Source of the DNA: Candidatus Zhuqueibacterota bacterium
Lineage (GTDB): Bacteria; Zhuqueibacterota; Zhuqueibacteria; Residuimicrobiales; Oceaniaggregativiventaceae
Assembly (NCBI GenBank): GCA_014728115.1
Contig: WJME01000118.1
Span: 1-64,000, forward strand
Length of the DNA stretch: 64,000 nucleotides
Direction: 5' to 3'
In this document: positions 25,899 to 33,910 of the stretch, one piece after another
How the letters are laid out: each line of letters starts with the position of its first letter
How positions within the stretch are numbered: the stretch's first letter is position 1
Translations under genes and position numbers: made by a program
The notes under the pieces: model-generated
Told to the model about the DNA's origin: nothing
Seen by the model: only the letters and a program-made list of their open reading frames with translations
Database searches by the model: none

Positions 25899-27443
25899 AT
25901 GAAGCTTGCGGCTGCGTTAAATGAGTTCAAAGCACGGTTTGTCGATGTCCGTTTTGCATATCTTTTGATCGTATTTGGTATTTTGTTACGACTGCGGCAA
26001 CTATTGGTCAATCGGGCCTTTTGGCTCGATGAAGTGTTGCTGGCGCTGAATATTGTGGAAAAATCATATGCAGGATTGCTTCCCCCTCTGGACTACAACC
26101 AGGTTGCTCCGGTAGGCTTTGTGTGGATTGTCAAATTCCTCGTGATTCATCTCGGCCAGTCAGAATGGGTCTTTCGATTGCTCCCCTTTATTGCCGCAGT
26201 GGTTGCGATCATTCTCTTTTATCGCATCTCGACCCATACCTTGACCCGAAAAGGAATGCTGATTGCCACGGGTCTGATTGTATTTTCCGTTCACCTCGTT
26301 CATTATTCTTATGAATTTAAGCAATATTCGGTTGATGTTTTTGCATCTTGTATTATTTTCTTGATGATCATCCATGCTGACCGGCACCAAAGGGATATTC
26401 TTTCGCTCGTTTGGGTTGGCGTTACGGGTGCGATTATCCTGTGGTTTTCTCATCCTTCTGTTTTGGTCATGGCTGCGATGGGGTTGGTCTGGATCCTCGA
26501 TGATCTATTGCATAAGAAATGGTCACACTTGATCAAATTGCTGGTGGCTTTTTTACCCTGGTTAGCGAGCTTTGTTGTTGTTTATGTGATTTCTCTGCAT
26601 ACCACCACACATAATGAATGGATGAATCATGGATGGCGTAGAGCTTTTGTTCCTTTGCAGGCATTTTCTCTCGGCAATCTACGATGGTTTCTGGAAACAT
26701 TTTTCAATATTTTCAAAAACCCCCTTGGATCCAGCTTGCCGGGTATAGGGGCTCTGGCGTTCGTGATCGGATGTTTTTCGCTGCATAAACGCAATCGACT
26801 CGTCTACTGGTATACCATCACCCCCATGCTGATTACCATTTTGGTGTCCGGTCTGCAAAAATATCCCTTTCATGGGCGGTTATTGCTGTTTTTGACTCCA
26901 TTTTTTCTTTTGCTCATTGCCGAAGGCACGGCCAAGGTCATGGCAGCGACACGCGAATACCGTTTCATGGGCGAGACCATCCTTCTTTTTCTTTTTCTTC
27001 ATCCCATTTTATCCGCAGGAAGTCGAATGCTGAATGCTCATGTTTATCCTCAGGTGCGCGATGCTCTGCACTATATCGGAGAACACCGGCAAAAAGAGGA
27101 TGAGATATACGTTTATTATCAAGCTCGTCATACGGTTGGCTATTACGGGGAGAAATATGGCGTGGATCCTGAAATAGTGGTCAATGGGATCAAATCCCGT
27201 GATGATTGGGATCAATATCGACAGGATCTGGCAAAACTCGACGGCTCTGCCCGCGTCTGGCTCTTTTTTTCGCATGTCTGTACATGGAGGGGAGTCAATG
27301 AAGAAAGACTTTTCATGCACTATTTGGATCAAATGGGACAGCCCCTGGATAAGAAACGATTTATCGGTGCTTCAATCTATCTCTATGACCTCTCGGCCCC
27401 TCCCCAGGTTTCTCTCCGGCCTGAATCGACTCAAGATCGCTGA
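25899..27443 (+). CDS. Multi-pass membrane glycosyltransferase (GT39/GT83 ArnT-like)
   Basis: 514 residues with about ten hydrophobic membrane segments. The N-terminal periplasmic loop contains FWLDEVLLAL (about residue 43), the acidic motif expected in polyprenyl-phosphate-sugar transferases of the GT-C fold (PMT/ArnT/dolichyl-phosphate-mannose type). YNQVAPVGFVWIVKF follows in the same loop, as in this family. The C-terminal ~130 residues are soluble and contain IYVYYQARHTVGYY. It would move a sugar from a lipid carrier to an acceptor (lipid, protein or glycan) on the outer face of the inner membrane; donor and acceptor are unknown. It runs into the end of the convergent GT2 gene with a 13-bp overlap. 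Confidence 0.83.
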   Translation: MKLAAALNEFKARFVDVRFAYLLIVFGILLRLRQLLVNRAFWLDEVLLALNIVEKSYAGLLPPLDYNQVAPVGFVWIVKFLVIHLGQSEWVFRLLPFIAAVVAIILFYRISTHTLTRKGMLIATGLIVFSVHLVHYSYEFKQYSVDVFASCIIFLMIIHADRHQRDILSLVWVGVTGAIILWFSHPSVLVMAAMGLVWILDDLLHKKWSHLIKLLVAFLPWLASFVVVYVISLHTTTHNEWMNHGWRRAFVPLQAFSLGNLRWFLETFFNIFKNPLGSSLPGIGALAFVIGCFSLHKRNRLVYWYTITPMLITILVSGLQKYPFHGRLLLFLTPFFLLLIAEGTAKVMAATREYRFMGETILLFLFLHPILSAGSRMLNAHVYPQVRDALHYIGEHRQKEDEIYVYYQARHTVGYYGEKYGVDPEIVVNGIKSRDDWDQYRQDLAKLDGSARVWLFFSHVCTWRGVNEERLFMHYLDQMGQPLDKKRFIGASIYLYDLSAPPQVSLRPESTQDR

Positions 27444-28432
27444 AGCGTACCCCATTGCATCGACAATCGATGACCGATCCATCCTGCGGCAAACGAGAAC
27501 AGGCTATATAGATAGTAGATCCAGTGAATGAGGATCGCCCTGATCATAAAGAAAAATCCCATGCGTCGAAAAAAGAATGCATAGACATCCCTGTTTAACC
27601 AAAGTAAGAGCCCGCTTGTGATCAGAAACAGGAAAGCGGCTTTGGGCATAAACACAGCAAAGAGTCCGATAGGAAAAAAAGCAAACACCAATAAAGCGCT
27701 CCACCGGTGTTTTGGACGGAGATTGAGATCGGTGGGTACGTGATTTGCCCTGAGCATGAGCCTGGTCCAGGGGATTCCTCTCAGAAAGATATCGGTTTTG
27801 ATCATCGACAAAAACGTCCATTTCTTGAGGTGCGTCACCTGCACCGATTTTGCCAGTCTGATTCGATGTCCTGCAGCTATCAGCCGATATCCCAGTTCAA
27901 TGTCTTCGATACACGCTGTCCGGAACGATTCATCAAACCCGCCCATCTCTTGAAAAATCTGCTTTTTGATCGCTCCGCACGCTCCCCAAAATGTAAATGC
28001 TCTTGTGTTTGAATGCTGATGAACAAAATGATGCATCAAATTTTTATAATCCGCGAAAAATGAATGATGAAAGGCATGATCATCATAAGAACCGATAAAA
28101 GCAGCCATATCGGGATGTGCGGTGATTTCATGTCTTAACCGGTCCAATGTGTCGTTGTGGATAACCACGTCCGCGTCTACAAAAAAAAGCCATTCTGACC
28201 TCGCTCGCCGGGCACCTGTATTGCGTGCCGAGGCCGGGCCCTGAGGACCCTTGTTGCTGAGGGTTTCTATAGGATAGGTTTTGGCGATATCCGGGCCTTT
28301 ATCCGTCGATCTGTCATCGACAACAATGACCTGGTCTGCTTTGCCCTTTGAATTCAGTACAGCAGTCAGGCAGCGATCCAACGTGTGTTGGGCATTGTAC
28401 ATGGGGATAATGATCGAGATACTTTCGGGCAT
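27431..28432 (-). CDS. Glycosyltransferase family 2 with C-terminal membrane segments
   Basis: 333 residues from the ATG at 28432, chosen because AGGAA lies 7 nt upstream and because the product then begins at the domain (MPESISIIIPMYNA). The frame continues 35 codons upstream, which I consider untranslated. The GT-A signature is present: SIIIPMYNAQHTLDRCL, VIVVDDRSTD, ARNTGARRA and the metal-binding FVDADVV (DxD). GGFDESFRTACIEDIELGYRL is the conserved acceptor-side segment (given here as residues ~190-210). Two or three hydrophobic segments lie in the last 100 residues, so it is an inner-membrane enzyme using a nucleotide sugar in the cytosol. It is convergent with the ArnT-like gene, and the two may serve one envelope glycan pathway. 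Confidence 0.88.
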   Translation of the reverse strand: MPESISIIIPMYNAQHTLDRCLTAVLNSKGKADQVIVVDDRSTDKGPDIAKTYPIETLSNKGPQGPASARNTGARRARSEWLFFVDADVVIHNDTLDRLRHEITAHPDMAAFIGSYDDHAFHHSFFADYKNLMHHFVHQHSNTRAFTFWGACGAIKKQIFQEMGGFDESFRTACIEDIELGYRLIAAGHRIRLAKSVQVTHLKKWTFLSMIKTDIFLRGIPWTRLMLRANHVPTDLNLRPKHRWSALLVFAFFPIGLFAVFMPKAAFLFLITSGLLLWLNRDVYAFFFRRMGFFFMIRAILIHWIYYLYSLFSFAAGWIGHRLSMQWGTLQRS

Positions 28433-28582
28433 GATAACATTCCTGTTCCTGAGCGTCATTTTTTTCGGCTGTATGCCAGTCATTGCAGAACGGTTGGAAA
28501 ACAAAATATGCAAAATCTTAAGGATATATTCAAGCAAGAACTCTGAGTCAAAAGTACGTCAAATTTTCTGATTGTCAATGTC

Positions 28583-28601
28583 TATCTGTCAAAATGACAG
28601 A
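28583..28601. promoter_or_regulatory. 19-bp palindrome, candidate enhancer (UAS) for a sigma-54 activator
   Basis: ATCTGTCA-AAA-TGACAGAT is a perfect 8-bp inverted repeat. Its centre is about 79 bp upstream of the -24 GG of the promoter at 28669-28684, the region where bacterial enhancer-binding proteins usually bind. Confidence 0.55.
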
Positions 28602-28668
28602 TTTTTCAAGTGGCTGTAATTTAGTCTTAAGAATATTAAAAACAATAAATTGACTTGATGTGTAGTTT

Positions 28669-28684
28669 TTGGCATACCTCTTGC
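28669..28684 (+). promoter_or_regulatory. Sigma-54-type (-24/-12) promoter of the small heat-shock operon
   Basis: TTGGCATACCTCTTGC matches the sigma-54 consensus TGGCAC-N5-TTGC with the invariant GG (28671-28672) and GC (28683-28684) exactly 10 bp apart. The first Hsp20 start is 47 nt downstream of the -12 element. Confidence 0.7.
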
Positions 28685-28730
28685 ATTAGACAAAAGTGAA
28701 ATTCGAAAATCCTAAATATGGAGGATAAAC

Positions 28731-29150
28731 ATGTTAATGCGCGGAGTTTCACCCTGGGATGAGGTCGAAAGACTTCAGAGAGATATGAATCGCTTGTTCA
28801 GTGGTTTTAATCGAGAACCTCGTGGCCGGTTTCCGGCCGTAAATGTCTGGACAAAGCCCGAAGGCGCGCTGGTGACCGCTGAAATACCTGGATACGACTC
28901 TAAAGATATCGAACTCAGTGTACAGAACAAGACACTGGTCATTTCTGGTTCGCGTAAGCCCCTGGAAGAAAAGGAAGGCCAGACATTGCATCGTCGGGAA
29001 CGCAATCATGGCGAGTTTAATCGCACGGTTAATCTCACCTTTCCGGTAGAGGTCGACGCCACCAAAGCCACGTTTAAGGATGGGGTGCTTTATATCGAGT
29101 TGCCTCGTGCAGAGGCAGATAAACCGAAAAAAATTGAAATTGCCAACTAG
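28731..29150 (+). CDS. Small heat-shock protein (Hsp20), first of three
   Basis: 139 residues, typical for Hsp20. The N-terminus has the VSPWDEVERLQRDMNRLF motif of class A bacterial small heat-shock proteins. The alpha-crystallin domain spans ~35-130 (AEIPGYDSKDIELSV, then GVLYIELPRAE), and the C-terminal IEI is an IxI-type assembly motif. It is an ATP-independent holdase binding unfolding proteins in the cytosol. GGAGG lies 8 nt before the ATG. It heads a three-gene operon under the sigma-54-type promoter and is separated by 20 nt from the second gene. Confidence 0.94.
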   Translation: MLMRGVSPWDEVERLQRDMNRLFSGFNREPRGRFPAVNVWTKPEGALVTAEIPGYDSKDIELSVQNKTLVISGSRKPLEEKEGQTLHRRERNHGEFNRTVNLTFPVEVDATKATFKDGVLYIELPRAEADKPKKIEIAN

Positions 29151-29170
29151 AGAATAGAGGGAGGTCTATC

Positions 29171-29566
29171 ATGACCCAGCAAGATGTTGCTGTTCAGGAA
29201 AAAAGAGAAAATCAGGTGGAGCAAACACGTTCCGAACACCTGTTTACTCCGGCTGTCGATATCTATGAAAACGACGACCATATCAGCCTGGTAGCGGATA
29301 TGCCGGGAGTGGATAAAGAATCCGTGGATATCACGCTCGAAAACAATATTTTGATGATCGAAGGTCGTGTAAATCAGGATCCACCCGAAGGATATGAACT
29401 GAGTTACAGCGAATACCAGGTCGGTGACTATCAGCGTTCATTCAGAATTTCGGATGCCATTGACCGCGATAAAATCGTTGCAAAAGTCAAAGACGGTGTT
29501 CTTTATGTGACGCTGCCCAAGGCCGAACCTGCTAAAGCTCGAAAAATCAAGGTGGATATGGCATAA
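29171..29566 (+). CDS. Small heat-shock protein (Hsp20), second of three
   Basis: 131 residues. It lacks the 'WDEVERLQRDMNRLF' N-terminal motif of its two neighbours and has a short charged start (TQQDVAVQEKRENQVEQT). The alpha-crystallin domain is complete (PAVDIYENDDHISLVADMPG, then DGVLYVTLPKAEP), and IKV near the end is an IxV-type assembly motif. This N-terminal difference suggests a distinct partner subunit in mixed oligomers (inference). The ribosome-binding site is GAGGGAGG at 29157-29164. It lies 20 nt after the first gene and 23 nt before the third start. Confidence 0.93.
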   Translation: MTQQDVAVQEKRENQVEQTRSEHLFTPAVDIYENDDHISLVADMPGVDKESVDITLENNILMIEGRVNQDPPEGYELSYSEYQVGDYQRSFRISDAIDRDKIVAKVKDGVLYVTLPKAEPAKARKIKVDMA

Positions 29567-29589
29567 TTTTCTTGAAAGGAGGGATGTAT

Positions 29590-30084
29590 ATGCCTATTCG
29601 TGATTTAATTCCGAGCGTGTTTTCGAATCGCAATGCGCCGGCTCATCGGTCCTCAAAGGACCCGATTGATCAGCTCTATCGCGATATGAACCGACTCTTT
29701 GATGATTTTTTGGGACATTCAAATCTTCCCTGGCGGGCCAGCACAGAGTGCTTTGAGCCATGCCTGGATATTAGGGAAAATGATAAGGAATATATTATCG
29801 AAGCTGAAATCCCGGGTATGGATAAAAAGGATGTCGATCTTGCGATCAATAACGATGTCCTCACCATTCGGGGAGAGAAAAAATCAGAGACAGAAGACAA
29901 AAAGGGCAATTATTACCGGATAGAACGCTCCTTTGGTCATTTTTCGAGGGATATTCCCTTGCCTGATGATGTACAGCGCGACAAGATCAATGCAAAATTC
30001 AAAAACGGTCTCCTCAAAATCGAACTCCCTAAAAAACCGGAAGCTCAACGCTCGGTAAAACGGATCGATATTCAATCCGAATAA
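29590..30084 (+). CDS. Small heat-shock protein (Hsp20), third of three
   Basis: 164 residues from the ATG at 29590, which is 7 nt after AAAGGAGGG (29575-29583). The ATG at 29584 is too close to that site, and the TTG at 29572 lies before it. The N-terminus includes PIDQLYRDMNRLFDDFLG, the alpha-crystallin domain covers ~50-150 (CLDIRENDKEYIIEAEIPGM, then NGLLKIELPKKPE), and RIDIQ supplies the IxI motif. It is the longest of the three paralogues and ends the operon, with a perfect hairpin terminator 12 nt after the stop. Confidence 0.93.
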   Translation: MPIRDLIPSVFSNRNAPAHRSSKDPIDQLYRDMNRLFDDFLGHSNLPWRASTECFEPCLDIRENDKEYIIEAEIPGMDKKDVDLAINNDVLTIRGEKKSETEDKKGNYYRIERSFGHFSRDIPLPDDVQRDKINAKFKNGLLKIELPKKPEAQRSVKRIDIQSE

Positions 30085-30095
30085 CGCTCATCAAA

Positions 30096-30126
30096 AGATG
30101 CCCGGCACTGCCGGGCATCTTTCTTT
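30096..30126 (+). terminator. Rho-independent terminator of the small heat-shock operon
   Basis: AGATGCCCGGC (30096-30106), ACT loop, GCCGGGCATCT (30110-30120); eleven perfect pairs, then TTCTTTC. The 220 bp that follow, up to the IMPase gene, hold nothing else I can support. Confidence 0.9.
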
Positions 30127-30373
30127 CCTGTTGCACCTTTCTTTCCTATTCACTATGTTTTCATAGCCTGCGTTACCGAACCTTCTTACCTGATGGGCTG
30201 ATGCATAGCAAAACTGAATATTGAAAATTCGGATAATGGATTTCCACCTATGAACTCAATTTATGTCATCGATAACAATGCCAGGTTGATGCCGGCCCCA
30301 TTGAGATGCAAAACGTATTTCAAGAATATCTTTTATCGAAAGGGGGCTATCGATCTATAGTGATACCGATACA

Positions 30374-31144
30374 TTGCGATTTGCCGAGCAATTGGCTTTG
30401 CAGGCCGGAGAAATGCTCTTGCAGCAGCGAGAACATGTCAGGACCATACAAATAAAAACCGAGCACCAGGAAGGTTTGCAAACCGATTCTGATATAGCAA
30501 GTGACACATTCATTCGAAATGCCTTAAAGCGTTATTACCCAAAGTGGGGTATCATTTCAGAAGAGAGTACAGATCAACCAGGGAATGAATGGGTGTGGGT
30601 TGTAGACCCGTTAGATGGCACTCACAATTATGTGCATGGGCATGACGATTTTAGCGTCGCTATTGGGTTGACATTTCGCAACGAACCCGTCATGGGCGTT
30701 GTGGTGTTGCCCGCCCGCTCTGAAATGATCTCAGCTGTGAAAGGTCAGGGTGCCTTTTGGAGCCGGGGCAATGACTATACCCGTCTGGAGCTCGGAAATC
30801 AGTTTTGGCCGGTGGGACTTTTGAGTGTCAGTAGCAATATCGATTTCAGCGCCCCTGAATGCCGTGCTATAGTCGATAAAATTCAGGAATCGGATCTTTT
30901 TGCTGAATTCCGACGCCGTGTGATCGAAAGCTCTGCCCAGGAGCTTTGTTATGTGGCCCGGGGGATTTTTGATGCGCACATCAATTTTTATGCCCATCCC
31001 TGGGATGTCATGGCCGGCGCTGTCATTGTCACCGAGGCCGGTGGTCAATTTAGCTGGATCCCCTCCAAAACCGGCCGACCCCATGCCCTTGCCAGCCATA
31101 ACCATATTCACGATTCTTTAAAAATTATGATCGCCCAAGCTTGA
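30374..31144 (+). CDS. Inositol monophosphatase family phosphatase
   Basis: About 256 residues. The Mg-binding motifs are intact: ISEES (Glu 63/64), WVVDPLDGTHNY (Asp 78 and Asp 81) and the late HPWDVMAGAVIVTEAGG. These define the IMPase/CysQ/FBPase-like fold that removes phosphate from small sugar or nucleotide phosphates in the cytosol; the substrate is not clear. The start is uncertain. The only standard start codon in frame is the TTG at 30374, but the good ribosome-binding sequence GAAAGGGGG is at 30338-30346, 27 nt away. The codons between encode family-like N-terminal residues, and no ATG, GTG or TTG lies among them. A rare start codon or a sequencing error could explain this. Confidence 0.85.
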   Translation: MRFAEQLALQAGEMLLQQREHVRTIQIKTEHQEGLQTDSDIASDTFIRNALKRYYPKWGIISEESTDQPGNEWVWVVDPLDGTHNYVHGHDDFSVAIGLTFRNEPVMGVVVLPARSEMISAVKGQGAFWSRGNDYTRLELGNQFWPVGLLSVSSNIDFSAPECRAIVDKIQESDLFAEFRRRVIESSAQELCYVARGIFDAHINFYAHPWDVMAGAVIVTEAGGQFSWIPSKTGRPHALASHNHIHDSLKIMIAQA

Positions 31145-31171
31145 ATTCTATCTGAATTTTTTATATCTTTG
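31141..31171 (+). promoter_or_regulatory. FCB-type (-33/-7) promoter of the DoxX fusion gene
   Basis: TTG (31141-31143), 20 nt, then TATCTTTG (31164-31171), a full match to the Bacteroidota-type TAnnTTTG -7 box. It overlaps the stop codon of the IMPase gene and lies 22 nt before the next ATG. Confidence 0.55.
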
Positions 31172-31193
31172 GGTGTCAGTGAGGGAGAAAATA

Positions 31194-32747
31194 ATGAGTT
31201 TGCAATATCGTCCAGTTCAAATTGCCTTCTTACTCGCGCTTCGGGTGGTCGTTGGCTGGCATTTTTTGTATGAGGGGTTGGTCAAATTGCTGATGCCAAA
31301 CTGGTCAGCTGCCAGCTATCTCGAAATGTCCAATTGGATTTTTGCCGGATTTTTTCACTGGATCGCTTCGAATCCCACATTGCTCGCCATGGTCGATGCT
31401 ATCAACATTTGGGGATTGATGGTCATTGGACTTGCTCTGATTTTGGGGATTTTTGCAAAACAAACGATAATTGCAGGTATGATCCTATTGGCGCTCTATT
31501 ATGTTGCCAATCCTCCGCTGGTGGGACTTGATTTTGGAGTGCCCACAGAAGGACACTATTTGGTCATCAACAAGATCGCGGTAGAGTTTATGGCCATGGG
31601 GGTTTTACTCGTCTTCCCAACATCACATCGTTTCGGTCTCGATGTATTGCTTCGAAACAGGAAACAACGCAAATCCGGATCACTGTCTGAAAAACCTCAG
31701 GTCGAACCCACAGGGCATGGGGAACCTCCAAGCCAGGGTCGCCGTGCCTGGTTGAGAGGATTGGCTACTTTGCCTGTCATGGGCCTGTTCGGCTATGCCT
31801 TTGCCCGAAAACAGCAATGGCAAAGCTGGGAAGAACAGAACCTGGTCGATGCCATGACCCGTGCCAGCGCCAAAACCGTGGATCTGGTCAGCCTGAAAGA
31901 ATTAAAAGGAGAACTCTCTAAAGGCAAGATCAAAGGTGTGGAATTCAGCCGGCTCATCCTGGGCGGGAACTTGTTGTCCGGTTGGGCTCACAGCCGGGAC
32001 CTCATGTATGTCTCGCAGCTCGTCAAAGCGTATCATCACAAAGACAAGATTTTTGGAACATTATTATTGGCAGAAAAGTGCGGGATCAATACCTTGCTGA
32101 CCAATCCGATCCTGTGCAGCATCATTACCGAATACTGGAAACGACAGATCGGAACAATCCAGTTTATCTCTGACTGTGCCGGCCTCGATTACACGGCACA
32201 AGGCGCCTCTGCCGCTCCTTTTGAAGAGTTTCTCGCACGAATACAAAAGGCCATCGACCATGGTGCCATTGCCTGTTATATACAGGGAGAAACAGCAGAT
32301 TATTATATCGAGAACAACAGAGTCGATGCGATTGCCCGGGCACTCGAATATATCCGGTCTCAAGGTGTCATTACCGGGATCGGAGCCCATCGTATCGAAA
32401 CAATCAAAGCGTGTGTCAGTGCCGGTCTGGTTCCTGATTTTTGGATGAAAACCATGCACCATCACAATTATTGGTCTGCTAAAAATCCCACCTGGCATGA
32501 CAATATGTACTGTTTCAAGCCAGAGGAAACGATTCAGTTTATGGAGAGCTTGACACAACCCTGGATTGCGTTCAAGGTTATGGCAGCCGGATCGATCATG
32601 CCTGAAGATGGATTCCGGTATGCTTTTGAGAGTGGAGCCGATTTTGTCTGTGCCGGAATGTATGATTTTCAAATGGTAAAGGATACCAATATTGCGCTTG
32701 ATATTCTCAAGTCACCATTGAAACGAAAACGAGAATGGCGGGCATAA
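31194..32747 (+). CDS. DoxX-like membrane domain fused to a TIM-barrel (aldo/keto reductase-like) domain
   Basis: 517 residues from the ATG at 31194, with GAGGGAG 7 nt upstream. Residues ~1-150 form a four-helix DoxX/DoxD-like membrane domain (ALRVVVGWHFLYEGLVKLL, IWGLMVIGLALILGIF). A polar linker leads to RRAWLRGLATLPVMG, a second twin-arginine-like hydrophobic segment (about 180-200). The rest is a soluble domain with AKR/TIM-barrel features (KIKGVEFSRLILGGNLLSGW, EKCGINTLLTNP, GAIACYIQGETADY) ending with repeated Gly/Ala barrel strands. No clear Tyr/Lys AKR catalytic set was identified, so its enzymatic status is open. The topology would place the barrel outside the inner membrane if the second signal is used (inference). 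Confidence 0.8.
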   Translation: MSLQYRPVQIAFLLALRVVVGWHFLYEGLVKLLMPNWSAASYLEMSNWIFAGFFHWIASNPTLLAMVDAINIWGLMVIGLALILGIFAKQTIIAGMILLALYYVANPPLVGLDFGVPTEGHYLVINKIAVEFMAMGVLLVFPTSHRFGLDVLLRNRKQRKSGSLSEKPQVEPTGHGEPPSQGRRAWLRGLATLPVMGLFGYAFARKQQWQSWEEQNLVDAMTRASAKTVDLVSLKELKGELSKGKIKGVEFSRLILGGNLLSGWAHSRDLMYVSQLVKAYHHKDKIFGTLLLAEKCGINTLLTNPILCSIITEYWKRQIGTIQFISDCAGLDYTAQGASAAPFEEFLARIQKAIDHGAIACYIQGETADYYIENNRVDAIARALEYIRSQGVITGIGAHRIETIKACVSAGLVPDFWMKTMHHHNYWSAKNPTWHDNMYCFKPEETIQFMESLTQPWIAFKVMAAGSIMPEDGFRYAFESGADFVCAGMYDFQMVKDTNIALDILKSPLKRKREWRA

Positions 32748-32930
32748 ACCTCATATTTACGAAAATCGCTGTTAGACCCAAAGGCTCTATTGCTCTATCG
32801 TGGTTTTGATTCTCAATGATACATATTCTCTCTTCTTTTCCCCTGATTTTCCATACCGGTGCGATCGTCGCTGACCTCATCCTAAGAAAAGTGAGAGATT
32901 CCTGTGCACTTGTGGGGGACTGTATAGATT

Positions 32931-33263
32931 TTGAAAAATAAAAATTTGCTTCATTTGCTCCAAACAATGTCTCTTGAAGAAAAGATCGGTCAAATGTTTC
33001 TTGTCGGATTTCGGGGTCCGGTCTGTCTGTCCGACTCTCCGATCTGCAAAGCGATTCAAGAGATTCGAGTTGGAGCAGTCTGGCTTACGGAATACCAGTC
33101 TCCTTTGCCCGAGATGAAGGGCAATATCGAATCATTTTCGCAGGTTCAGACACTGATTTCCGATATGCAATCAGCAGCCTCAATTCCTCTGTTCGTTTCG
33201 ATCGATGCTGCTTGCATTCGTATCCTGACACTTGATCTTATTTTTTATAACCAGCGAGGATGA
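32931..33263 (+). pseudogene. N-terminal remnant of a GH3 beta-N-acetylhexosaminidase-like gene
   Basis: The 110-residue frame (TTG start) opens with TMSLEEKIGQMFLVGFRG and continues to SIPLFVSIDAAC, matching the first ~90 residues of GH3 NagZ-like enzymes. Where the family continues IDxEGGRVxR the sequence becomes unrelated and soon stops. The catalytic Asp and the rest of the barrel are missing, and I see no continuation in other frames before the lipocalin gene. This is a deletion remnant, or a very short gene of unknown use. Confidence 0.65.
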
Positions 33264-33267
33264 TATG

Positions 33268-33816
33268 ATGAATGCACAAATCTTGATTTTTTTGTTTATC
33301 ATTTTGTTCTCCGGGCAGCTTACCGCTCAGGACACTTTACCCCAAACCGTTGAATCTGTTGATTTGCAGCGATATGCCGGATTGTGGTATGAGATTGCTC
33401 ATATACCCAACCGGTTTCAAAAATCCTGCGCGTATGGCACTACAGCCGAGTATAGAGTAAGAAAAGATGGAAAAATGGAGGTGATCAACCAGTGCTATGA
33501 AAGAGATGGGGATATTGACCGGGTAAAGGGAATCGCCAAAATCATCGATCAAAACAGCAAGGCGAAATTGCAGGTCAGTTTTTTTGCCATTTTTGGCTGG
33601 CACCTTTTTTGGGGGGATTACTGGATACTGGGACTGGATGATGATTATCAATGGGCAGTTGTCGGATCACCAGATCGTAAATATGGATGGATATTGAGCC
33701 GGGCGCCTGAATTGTCCTCCCAGGTCAGGAAAAAGATCGATGACCTCCTCGAAAAAAGAGGATATAATCCTGAGAAATTTGTTGAAACCCGACATCATTC
33801 CGGGAATAGAATATAG
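33268..33816 (+). CDS. Lipocalin (Blc-like), exported
   Basis: About 182 residues. The ATG at 33268 is 7 nt after AGGA; 33265 is possible. A signal peptide ends near GQLTAQ. The lipocalin signatures are present: GLWYEIAHIPNRFQKSC (motif 1, GxW), NQCYERDG, and YWILGLDDDYQWAVVGSP followed by GWILSRAPEL (motifs 2 and 3). Bacterial Blc-type lipocalins bind fatty acids or lysophospholipids at the outer membrane. No lipobox Cys is seen, so this one is probably periplasmic. It overlaps the end of the GH3 remnant, which may have replaced its original neighbour. Confidence 0.9.
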   Translation: MNAQILIFLFIILFSGQLTAQDTLPQTVESVDLQRYAGLWYEIAHIPNRFQKSCAYGTTAEYRVRKDGKMEVINQCYERDGDIDRVKGIAKIIDQNSKAKLQVSFFAIFGWHLFWGDYWILGLDDDYQWAVVGSPDRKYGWILSRAPELSSQVRKKIDDLLEKRGYNPEKFVETRHHSGNRI

Positions 33817-33835
33817 GATCTGAACACCATTTTTC

Positions 33836-33864
33836 TTGAGATAGACCAAGGCGTTTGTTATATT
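33836..33864 (+). promoter_or_regulatory. Sigma-70-type promoter of the lactonase gene
   Basis: TTGAGA (33836-33841), 17-nt spacer, TATATT (33859-33864). The ATG follows at 33911. Confidence 0.6.
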
Positions 33865-33910
33865 GCAGCGGGCTTTTCCAACCAGACAGATTATATGAGG
33901 ATATCTTTTG

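Noticed and set aside
30250-30360. 36-codon small open frame upstream of the IMPase gene
   Set aside because: There is no ribosome-binding site before its ATG and no recognisable product; it ends within the IMPase leader.
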